NCBI RefSeq assembly: GCF_000172155.1
Contig: NZ_ABIZ01000001.1
Location: 6,915,105-6,979,104 of the forward strand
DNA: 64,000 bases
Direction: 5' to 3'
From: Verrucomicrobium spinosum DSM 4136 = JCM 18804
GTDB taxonomy: Bacteria > Verrucomicrobiota > Verrucomicrobiia > Verrucomicrobiales > Verrucomicrobiaceae
Part shown: in pieces, positions 1-6,517 of the stretch
How positions within the stretch are numbered: position 1 is the first letter of the stretch
How the letters are laid out: every line of letters begins with the position of its first letter
Made by a program: the position numbers and the translations under genes
Notes under the pieces: model-generated
What the model was told of the DNA's origin: nothing
What the model saw: the letters and a program-made list of their open reading frames with translations, nothing else
Database searches by the model: none

Positions 1-8
1 TGCCTCCT

Positions 9-851
9 CTATCCCTGAAGCGACAGGGCCGCCAGGTTCCCCGCATTGAAGAGCGCGTGCATAAACACCGGCACCAGCAGGCAGCCCGTGGTCTCATAGG
101 CCAGGGCAAAACCAATCGCCAGCAGGAAGAGCGGCACCAGGCTGCCCACATGATGATGCACCGCCGCAAAGACAAGCGCGGAAAAGATCGCCGCGAACCA
201 CCGGTCCGTGAACCGCTTCACCACCCCGTACAGAAATCCGCGGAAGAAGATTTCCTCGCTCAGCGGGGCCACAACCATCGCCAGCACGCCCAACAACACC
301 TTCGACACCACATTCCCTGAGTTCTTGAAGATTTTCACCGTGTCTTGCGGAGAGCTGTCCACATCCTTCCATCCCAGACCCAGGGAGGTCGCGACGTACA
401 AGATGAGTCCCATGCTCAGCACCACCAGGAGCACCGCTCCGATCGACACCCCAAACGCCCGCGCCATGCTCATCTGCCGCAGGCCAAACATTTCCGCCGG
501 GTTCAGCCCCCGGTAGATGGTGAGATAGCCCACCAGCATGAGGCTCAGAAAGATCAGGATCACCGCACTGAAAAACAGCCCCGCCGCCGAGGCCGCATCA
601 GAGAGCTCCTCCACCTTTGGCGTGCCCTCCTCACCCCGCTGCATGCCCCCCCACACCATCAGAGAGAGGAGTGCCAGGGCCACACACACATCCACCGTCT
701 TGTAGGGCCGCACCAGCACATTGCCCTCCAGATTCCAGTGCAAGTCCTGGGTGACACGGAGCACGCCGTACACCGTCAGGGCGATTGCCAGGGACAGACC
801 CGCGATGGCGAACACGTCGCGCATCACAGCCAGTGTTGCCAGGTCACTCAT
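9..851 (-). CDS. CPBP (CAAX-type) intramembrane metalloprotease
   Basis: An integral-membrane protein of about 280 residues with several hydrophobic helices. The family signature is visible in the C-terminal half: EEIFFRGFLYG (motif 1, EExxxR), FAAVHHHVG (motif 2, FxxxH) and FMHALFNAGN (motif 3, HxxxN). These supply the metal and catalytic residues of the CPBP/Rce1-like family, which cleave membrane substrates; the substrate here cannot be told. An in-frame TTG at 878 would add nine residues (TPLTRRPT...). I prefer the ATG at 851 because the added segment is neither hydrophobic nor conserved-looking. The gene follows sppA on the same strand after a short gap and is probably co-transcribed with it, which gives two membrane proteases together. 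Motifs are intact, so it should be active. Confidence 0.88.
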   Translation of the reverse strand: MSDLATLAVMRDVFAIAGLSLAIALTVYGVLRVTQDLHWNLEGNVLVRPYKTVDVCVALALLSLMVWGGMQRGEEGTPKVEELSDAASAAGLFFSAVILIFLSLMLVGYLTIYRGLNPAEMFGLRQMSMARAFGVSIGAVLLVVLSMGLILYVATSLGLGWKDVDSSPQDTVKIFKNSGNVVSKVLLGVLAMVVAPLSEEIFFRGFLYGVVKRFTDRWFAAIFSALVFAAVHHHVGSLVPLFLLAIGFALAYETTGCLLVPVFMHALFNAGNLAALSLQG

Positions 852-896
852 CGTGGGTCGTCTCGTCAGAGGGGTCAAGCCAGAGGGTTGCCCCTC

Positions 897-1928
897 TTAT
901 CGCACCATGTGCGCCGGCAGCAGGTAGGGCTTGCCCGCCTCCAGGCGCGGCAGCAGACGATCGCTCACATCAAGCTCCACCTTGCCCCCAGAAGAGGCCT
1001 GTGCCTTGCCCATGATGCCCAGCAACTGCGCCAGAGAGGGCGTCAGGCTGTACTTCACCACCATGGCATCCTTCGCGCTTCCCAGTTCCTTCGCCAGGGC
1101 ATACGCATCTTCCACATAGCCCAGTTGGTCCACCAGCTTGTACTCCAGCGCCTGCTTGCCCGTCACCACACGGCCATCCGCCACACCCGTGCGCAGTTGC
1201 GCCTCATCAATGTTACGTGCCTTGGCCACGATGCCCACGAACTTGTCATACATCGCCGAGACCAGGCTCTGGATGTACTCCCGCTCGTCTTCTCGCATAG
1301 GGCGGGAGCCGCTCAACGTGTCCTTGAACTTGCCACTGGCAAAGGTCATCGTCTCCAGGCCCACTTTGCCAAAAGTCTGGCTGTAGTTCAGGCTCTGGAT
1401 GATCACGCCGATGCTTGCCGTCAGCGTGGTCTCATTGGCCACGATCTTGGACGCCCCACAGGCCAGGTAGTACCCGCCCGAGGCCGCGATCGAGTCCATA
1501 TACACCACCACCTTCTTCCTCGCCGCCGCCTTCTTCACCGCGTTGTAGAGATTGTCCGAGGCCGTCACCTCGCCCCCCGGTGAGTTCACCCGGATCACGA
1601 TCGCCTTCACAGACTTGTCCTCAGAGGCCTGCTCCAGCGCCCGCTGGATCGCCTCCACATTCATCCCACCTTCGGAAAAGAGATCCCCGGCTGGGCCGCT
1701 GGCGATGATGCCCTCGATGTCAATGCGCACGATCTTGTCCTTCGTCTCCGCCGCCCCCGCCTCCACCAGCGTCTCCCGGAACTTCTGCTTCGGCTCCACA
1801 TAGCCAATGGACGCACTGTCCAGCCCCATCCCCAGGACGGCGGCAAAAGACACAAAATTCAGCGCCAGACTGACCAGCAGCGCAACAATCACGAAAGCAA
1901 GCAAACATCCGAGGCCTTTGTTTTTCAT
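897..1928 (-). CDS. sppA: Signal peptide peptidase SppA, 36 kDa type
   Basis: A 343-residue S49-family serine protease that degrades leftover signal peptides in the membrane. An N-terminal anchor (LLAFVIVALLVSLALNFV) is followed by the ClpP-like fold. RVNSPGGEV is the substrate-binding strand, DSIAASGGYYLACGA carries the nucleophilic serine (SGGYY), and ASGKFKDTLSG carries the candidate catalytic lysine. The length fits the short single-domain SppA form rather than the roughly 600-residue E. coli type. The ATG at 1928 (KNKGLGCLL...) is chosen over one 33 bases upstream because it places the positively charged stretch directly before the membrane helix. It is the first gene of a probable two-gene unit with the CPBP protease. 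Confidence 0.92.
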   Translation of the reverse strand: MKNKGLGCLLAFVIVALLVSLALNFVSFAAVLGMGLDSASIGYVEPKQKFRETLVEAGAAETKDKIVRIDIEGIIASGPAGDLFSEGGMNVEAIQRALEQASEDKSVKAIVIRVNSPGGEVTASDNLYNAVKKAAARKKVVVYMDSIAASGGYYLACGASKIVANETTLTASIGVIIQSLNYSQTFGKVGLETMTFASGKFKDTLSGSRPMREDEREYIQSLVSAMYDKFVGIVAKARNIDEAQLRTGVADGRVVTGKQALEYKLVDQLGYVEDAYALAKELGSAKDAMVVKYSLTPSLAQLLGIMGKAQASSGGKVELDVSDRLLPRLEAGKPYLLPAHMVR

Positions 1929-2294
1929 GGTCGCCGAGCCTACGATGAGATTGTCCCGCACGCAACAAATGGCGGTTTTACGGTCTGGAGGGGAGCCGGT
2001 GCGCGGTGCGTCAGCACGTCAGTGGGCAGTGCGTCAAGGTGTTGGGGCTGAAATTGTACGGGGCACAGGCTTCACCCTGAGTGGGCTTCCGTGGGCCGAG
2101 TCCCCCCTTGCCCGTCCCGCAAGACTTGGACGGAACTCCAACCCCGAAGCGACATCGGAGAGGGTTGGAGTTCCGCGTTTACGCCAATGCCATCAGGGAA
2201 AGCTGGCGAGGCCAATGATCTCCCTTTGGCAAACGAAGCTCAGGGCCAACGGCCCGGCTTCAAGCCAGACGCCCTTTGAGCACTTTAAAGCAGG
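1929..2294. other. Gene-free stretch between sppA and the transposase remnant
   Basis: I see no convincing coding region here. It should contain the promoter of the leftward sppA unit and it holds one hairpin repeat (2131-2175), listed separately. The 170-residue frame that runs through it has no family resemblance and looks like a chance frame in GC-rich DNA. Confidence 0.5.
2131..2175. repeat. Hairpin repeat, 14-bp perfect arms
   Basis: The arms CGGAACTCCAACCC (2131-2144) and GGGTTGGAGTTCCG (2162-2175) are exact reverse complements around a 17-base loop containing CCGAAGCGA. The same loop core occurs in the hairpin at 5550-5587. This suggests a REP-like intergenic repeat family rather than a gene-specific terminator, since there is no T-run. 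Confidence 0.7.
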
Positions 2295-2605
2295 TCAAAT
2301 CCCCCACCGTCGGTGGTAGTCTTGCAAGAACTCCTCCGTCAGGAAAGCCTGTTCATCAAGCAGTGAGGTGGCCAGCACCTCCAGCTCGCCAGTGGGCAGG
2401 CGCAGGCTGATAAATCGAACCTTCCAAGCTCACTGTCAGGCTGGCCCCATGCTCATTGCGAGCGAAGAGTTTTTTTGGCCGCCGCAAAGGATCGCTGCTG
2501 ACAACGGACGACAAAGTGGGCACCACTCATCGCGACCTGCGCCAGGAAGAGATACAAGGCGTATCCCCTGTCACAAACAATGACATCCCCCGGCCGCGCC
2601 TTTGC
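2295..2605 (-). pseudogene. IS4-type transposase remnant
   Basis: Two minus-strand fragments in different frames match the central part of IS4-like DDE transposases. The first (about 2605-2455) reads ARPGDVIVCDRGYALY followed by GAHFVVRCQQRSFAAAKK, which is the block around the second catalytic aspartate (DRGYA). The second (about 2425-2298) reads ISLRLPTGELEVLATSLL and then EEFLQDYHRRWGI, the segment leading to the YREK-type region, and stops at 2295. N- and C-terminal parts, both IS ends and target duplications are missing, so the element is dead. Its 5' edge is overrun by the acetyltransferase gene on the other strand. The identification rests on recalled family patterns. Confidence 0.75.
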
Positions 2606-2640
2606 GAGGCACATCACATGAAGACAGGCTGCTACACCCC

Positions 2641-3231
2641 ATGAAACAACCCTTCCCAGGCCACCTGACCTCCGCGCGTCTCCTGCTGCGCCCACTCCAC
2701 CCCGGCGATGCGGAGGCGTTGTGCGCCTACCGCTCCCTGCCTGAGGTGGCTCGCTATCAGTCCTGGGAATCGTTCGGCCCGGACGACGCAGCCCGTTTGA
2801 TCGAGGCCCAGCGCACCGCCCAGCCAGACGTTCCCGGCACCTGGTTCCAGCTCGCCTTCGTCGAGACCGCCACAGGCCGCGTCATCGGCGATTGCGGCCT
2901 GCACTGCCTGCAGGAAGACGGGCGGCAGATGGAAATGGGCATCACCCTCTCCCCCCAGTACCAGGGCCGCGGCTATGCCACCGAGGCGGTCGAGTGCGTG
3001 CTCCACTATCTCTTCGGCACCCTGCACAAACATCGCGTCCTCGCCTCCACCGATGCCCTCAACCACCGCGCCGCCGCCCTTTTCCGACGGCTCGGCTTCC
3101 GGCAGGAGGCCCATTTGGTAGAGAGCCTGTGGTTCAAGGGTCAATGGGGCAGCGAATACCTCTTCGCACTGCTCAAGCGCGAGTGGGAAGCTAGTCACTC
3201 CCAAAAAAACCTCGACTCCCCCCGACCCTAG
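2641..3231 (+). CDS. GNAT acetyltransferase, RimJ/RimL-like
   Basis: A 196-residue single-domain acetyltransferase that moves acetyl from acetyl-CoA to an amine, possibly a protein N-terminus, a small molecule or an antibiotic; the substrate is not evident. Typical features are the opening SARLLLRPLHPGDAEALCAY, the central strand EMGITLSPQYQGRGYATEAV with the Q/RxxGxG/A acetyl-CoA loop, and NHRAAALFRRLGFRQEA near the C-terminus. Length is normal for the family. The ATG at 2641 is chosen over an in-frame start 39 bases upstream because the family N-terminus begins close to it. It is monocistronic, followed by repeat DNA. Confidence 0.9.
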   Translation: MKQPFPGHLTSARLLLRPLHPGDAEALCAYRSLPEVARYQSWESFGPDDAARLIEAQRTAQPDVPGTWFQLAFVETATGRVIGDCGLHCLQEDGRQMEMGITLSPQYQGRGYATEAVECVLHYLFGTLHKHRVLASTDALNHRAAALFRRLGFRQEAHLVESLWFKGQWGSEYLFALLKREWEASHSQKNLDSPRP

Positions 3232-3745
3232 AAGCCCGCTCCCCGACGCTCGAAGTTAGAAGTTAGAAGTTAGAAGTTAGAAGCCAGAAGCTCGTGGTTG
3301 CGTTCGTAAGAACGCGAATCCCAGCAGCCCCTCCCCGCCCCAACGCGTCCTCACCCACCCCCACGCCAACTCCCCCGGCCACACAAGCCGCACCAAGAGC
3401 CGGGACGGCTCTTCCACCTTCCCCCACCGCAGCTCACACAACGATCGAAGCCCGCTCCCCGACGCTCGAAGTTAGAAGCCAGAAGCTCGTGGTTGCGTTC
3501 GTAAGAACGCGAATCCCCAGCAGCCCCTCCCCGCCCCAACGCGTCCTCCCCCACCCCCACACCAACTCCCCTGGTCACACAAGCCGCACCAAGAGCCGGG
3601 ACGGCTCTTCCACCTTCCCCCACCGCAGCTCACACAACGCTCGCAGCTCGCTCCCCGACGCTCGAAGTTAGAAGCCAGAAGCTCGTGGTTGCGTTCGTAA
3701 GAACGCGAATCCCAGCAACCCCTCCCCGCCCCAACGCGTCCTCCC
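3231..3745 (+). repeat. Three direct repeats of about 196 bp
   Basis: Copies begin at about 3231, 3447 and 3643. The unit starts GAAGCCCGCTCCCCGACGCT and runs through GAAGCTCGTGG and a short hairpin GCGTTC-GTAA-GAACGC (3300-3315, 3495-3510, 3691-3706) into a CCCCGCCCCAACGCGTCCTC block. The first copy is longer because a 7-base unit, GAAGTTA, is repeated four times (about 3252-3279). The third copy is truncated at its 3' end. Short frames that cross the repeats are arginine- and proline-rich and do not look coding. Confidence 0.85.
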
Positions 3746-4156
3746 CAACACTCCCTCCCAGCTCCCTCCCAGCTCCAGCCCATGCCAGGCAGGCACCTGC
3801 CCCGTGAAACCCGTTTTTTGCTGCACGCCTGCAGACGCTCTGCATGTTATTCCTTGAACCTTAGCTCACCCCCCTCGACCCAAAACACCCAACCAACACA
3901 AGATAGAAAGTAGAAAGCACCTCCATCATGTCCTCCGACGGCAAGAATCCACCGGACCAGCAGAGGCAGTTCACAGGCGAACCGCCGGCGCATGCACCCT
4001 GACCCGCCCCCCGTCCCAGAGTTCCGAGATTGCATGAGCCACCGCATGAAGCAATGATCTGATTCAAGCCAGCCCGCCATCGCAGGCTGCCCCGCCTTCA
4101 CAGAATCCAACTCCAACTCCAACTCCAACCCCACCCACCACCACCACTCACTCCCC
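3746..4156. other. Gene-free stretch with simple repeats
   Basis: No coding region is supported. Near its end a pyrimidine-rich run of AACTCC hexamers followed by CACC triplets (about 4097-4150) lies directly upstream of the hypothetical gene at 4157. No Shine-Dalgarno sequence is apparent before that gene. Confidence 0.45.
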
Positions 4157-4564
4157 ATGCGCGCCGGCGACATCATGCAAGACCCCCGCTACTCCCGGAT
4201 CCTCTTCGAAGTCGAAGGCCGGATCCACGACTATGACCTGCGGCTCCAAGCCCAGGAAAGCGCCACCCTGAAAGACTCCCTCGTCAAATCCGCCCTGCGG
4301 AAAATCATGAGCCAGCTCAAAGGGGCCAGCCCTCTCCCACCGCCCAAGAATGATGAAGAACGCATCAAAGGCGCACTCACCAGTGAACTCCTGGCGCATT
4401 TCCAACACGAGCATGAAACCCACGACCTGTCGCGCGGAGAATACCTCAAGGTGCTTTACGTCATCGAGGAATCGCTCGTGACCCGTCGGGAAATGGCCGG
4501 CCACTCACGCGGCTACCTGGATTTCCTCAAAGAGTTCATCCCTGAAGCCCGGGGCAACCAGTAG
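4157..4564 (+). CDS. Hypothetical protein, 135 residues
   Basis: A soluble, charged and probably helical protein that I do not recognise. It opens MRAGDIMQDPRYSRIL and contains two helical halves joined by a loop (PLPPPKNDEERIKGAL), ending in HSRGYLDFLKEFIPEA. There is no signal peptide, membrane segment or enzyme motif. Composition and regular codon use support it being real. An in-frame ATG at 4175 (MQDPRY) is an alternative start. It stands alone between repeat regions. Confidence 0.6.
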   Translation: MRAGDIMQDPRYSRILFEVEGRIHDYDLRLQAQESATLKDSLVKSALRKIMSQLKGASPLPPPKNDEERIKGALTSELLAHFQHEHETHDLSRGEYLKVLYVIEESLVTRREMAGHSRGYLDFLKEFIPEARGNQ

Positions 4565-4706
4565 GGCGACGCCTCATAGGCTACGTCAGGCAGACAGGCC
4601 AGCCCCACGCCGCGCGTCAGTCGCGCTCCCGTGAAGACCAATCCCCATCTCGCGACGGCACATGCGCTGGCGCACCAGGTTGAGTGGCGTCACCTCTTTC
4701 ACAAGT

Positions 4707-4737
4707 GATCGATATCGATCTGACGCCAATGGCGTCA
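4707..4737. promoter_or_regulatory. Adjacent palindromes, possible operator
   Basis: GATCGATATCGATC (4707-4720) is a perfect 14-bp palindrome. It directly abuts TGACGCC-AAT-GGCGTCA (4721-4737), which has perfect 7-bp arms. Both sit about 130 bases upstream of the small gene at 4865. Two juxtaposed palindromes are typical of protein-binding sites, but the function is inferred only from symmetry. Confidence 0.35.
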
Positions 4738-4864
4738 AACATACCAGCCCGGGGCAAGGCGGGGCACGAGGCGCCACCATGGGGACACGCAAGCCCCGGC
4801 CCGCCTTCCTCAGCCAGTTCATCTCAGAAGCCCATCGCTCCCAGCCATTTTCAAGCACCACGAA

Positions 4865-5107
4865 ATGAGCAACCTTCCCGTGCAACACTTTCTAAAGCTC
4901 TACCAAATGCGCCTGAGCATGGCTGAACGCGGCGTGACATCGCCGCATCCAGACATCGTCACCGCGATGCGCCAGCTCACTACAAGTTTGTCCGCCCAGG
5001 ACCCAGACGCCAAAGTACGATTGGAGATTCACGGGAGCCGAACACGATTCATTGCCACAGCGACGGGCGAGTTGCTCGGAGAGTTTCACCACACGGATGA
5101 TGCCTGA
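4865..5107 (+). CDS. Hypothetical protein, 80 residues
   Basis: A small protein with an N-terminal helical part (MSNLPVQHFLKLYQMRL) and a strand-rich C-terminus (AKVRLEIHGSRTRFIATATG, then LLGEFHH). It has no recognised domain, signal peptide or membrane helix. It is followed closely by a frameshifted secreted-protein gene. Moderate support from composition only. Confidence 0.5.
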   Translation: MSNLPVQHFLKLYQMRLSMAERGVTSPHPDIVTAMRQLTTSLSAQDPDAKVRLEIHGSRTRFIATATGELLGEFHHTDDA

Positions 5108-5114
5108 TCACGCG

Positions 5115-5590
5115 ATGACCACAACGCCCACAAGTACTGCCAGTCCCTGCAAGGCGGCCGCCCTCGCACTCTACCTGGCCCTCGCCGCCACCCATTGTCG
5201 GGATATAGGAGCCAACCCGGCGGACCCCCGCTGACCAGCGCCGACCTGGTCGGCACCTGGCAAGGGGAGGAGGGCTGGGGCGCGCGGTTCGTCATCACTC
5301 GCAACGCGGACGGCACCTTCACAGAGAGCATTGATTCCAGCAACTCCGACGTCCCATCTCATCCTCCTCTCATCAAAGCAAAAGGCCGGTGGACGCTCGT
5401 GGGAAGCAAGTATTCCATCACCTACACGGATCGCTCCGAGGATGTCCCAAACCCGGGCACTGGACTCCGCAACCAACGTCACCCAACCACCCCTGCGTTC
5501 AAGGCAATTACCGTTCGAAGCTCAATCCTGAAAGGAATGTCTAACCCAGCCCAGGGTTGGACGAGCCCGAAGCGAGTCAACCCTGGGTAA
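5115..5590 (+). pseudogene. Frameshifted small secreted protein
   Basis: From the ATG at 5115 one frame gives a signal-like N-terminus (CKAAALALYLALAATHC, then RDIGANPADPR) and stops at about 5234. The overlapping frame carries a body reading PPLTSADLVGTWQGEEG, then GARFVITRNADGTFTESI and KAKGRWTLVGSKYSITYTDR. This resembles a lipocalin/META-like 'LVGTW' domain. Joining the two needs one frameshift near 5200-5230. The 3' end runs into a hairpin repeat (5550-5587), so the original C-terminus is probably lost. A TTG at 5195 could instead start a cytoplasmic version. Confidence 0.45.
5550..5587. repeat. Hairpin repeat, 10-bp perfect arms
   Basis: The arms CCCAGGGTTG (5550-5559) and CAACCCTGGG (5578-5587) flank a loop containing CCCGAAGCGA, the same core as in the loop of the 2131-2175 hairpin. 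It lies in the 3' end of the broken secreted-protein gene. Confidence 0.6.
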
Positions 5591-5710
5591 CTTCCGCCAT
5601 CATGATCAGGCGTGGAAACCGACAAAACCTCCTCCCACCCCAGCGCCTCCTCCGCGCCCACCAAGCACCCCACCCCACCCACGATAGTCGCCGCACCAGC
5701 TCACGAGGCG

Positions 5711-5790
5711 GTTCGTAGTTCAAACTTCAGTTTGCCTCAGTCGATCAGGAGTAACGCGCCCTGAGGCAAACTGAAGTTTGAACTACGAAC
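5711..5790. repeat. Perfect 30-bp inverted repeat, 20-bp loop
   Basis: The left arm (5711-5740) begins GTTCGTAGTTCAAACTTCAG and the right arm (5761-5790) is its exact reverse complement, ending CTACGAAC. The A/T content of the arms is clearly higher than that of the flanks. No T-run follows, and the nearest upstream gene is degraded, so a terminator role is unlikely. It may be a MITE-like or REP-like element. Confidence 0.85.
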
Positions 5791-6180
5791 AGAGCCCAGC
5801 TTCGATCACATGCGGCCCCACACGTCTTCACCTTCCTCCCGCCGTCCCCGCGACACCAAAGGGCCCAAAGCAATCAAGCCACCACACCACCCCCAACACC
5901 TGGTCCCGCTTGCGGAACTATGGAGTGCGTGCGTGAAGCGCCGCTTTCGGGGGACCTGTTGAGGTTAGAACCACCATAACGCCCGAGCGAAGCCCACCAG
6001 CCCCAAACCCGGACTCTCAACAGCCCCCACGTTCCCCCTGCTCCCACGCTCAGGTTCCAGCCCCTCACCAGCGCCGCCAAAGCGGCGGTTCCCGAACGCA
6101 CTCCAAAGATGCTTCGCATCCAGGTGCTGGGAGCGCCAGGATGACCGCCCATCCCAGAGCCTCCGACCTCGGAGGAACAT
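5791..6180. other. Gene-free stretch upstream of the Roco gene
   Basis: GC-rich intergenic DNA. Short frames here have shadow-like compositions and none is supported. It leads into the octamer repeat at 6181. Confidence 0.4.
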
Positions 6181-6240
6181 CACTCCATCACTCCATCACT
6201 CCACCACTCCATCAACCAAGCACCAAGCACCAAGCACCAA
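6181..6240 (+). repeat. Octamer tandem repeat upstream of the Roco gene
   Basis: Four copies of an 8-bp unit, CACTCCAT/CACTCCAC (6181-6212), followed by a diverged unit and three 7-bp CACCAAG units. It belongs to the same CAC-rich 8-bp class as 9438-9485, 22436-22515 and 29831-29958. Confidence 0.75.
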
Positions 6241-6261
6241 GCAGCCCACCCGCCCGCCCCC

Positions 6262-6517
6262 GGTCCCGGAGGGACCCCGGAAACATAGCCGGTGGTGAAG
6301 GCCTGTCCTCAGGCCGGGAACCACCGGACCACCACCCCAGGCCCCCTCCCGTCCCGGAGGGGACGGCGGACCCGGAAGACGCCCTTACTCCATCTCCATC
6401 CCGCTTCGATCTCACCACCCGCTGCATGAAAAGGTTGCTCCATCCCTGGACATTGGACATCATGGCCTCAAGACCCGGCTCTGCCGCATCTCACCTCCCG
6501 CCCCCGTCGCTCCCGCC
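6262..6517 (+). repeat. GTCCCGGAGGGAC repeat block, copy A
   Basis: A structured intergenic block beginning GGTCCCGGAGGGACC, then ATAGCCGGTGGT, AGGCCTGTC and ACCACCGGA, a second CCGTCCCGGAGGG and GAAGACGCCCTT, ending AAAAGGTTGCTCCATCCCTG just before the Roco start codon. A second copy at 9610-9830 leads into the decayed duplicate gene. The duplication therefore included this leader. Confidence 0.75.

Noticed and set aside
3231-3745. Possible CRISPR array
   Set aside because: The period is about 196 bases, with repeats making up nearly the whole unit and no unique spacers or cas genes.
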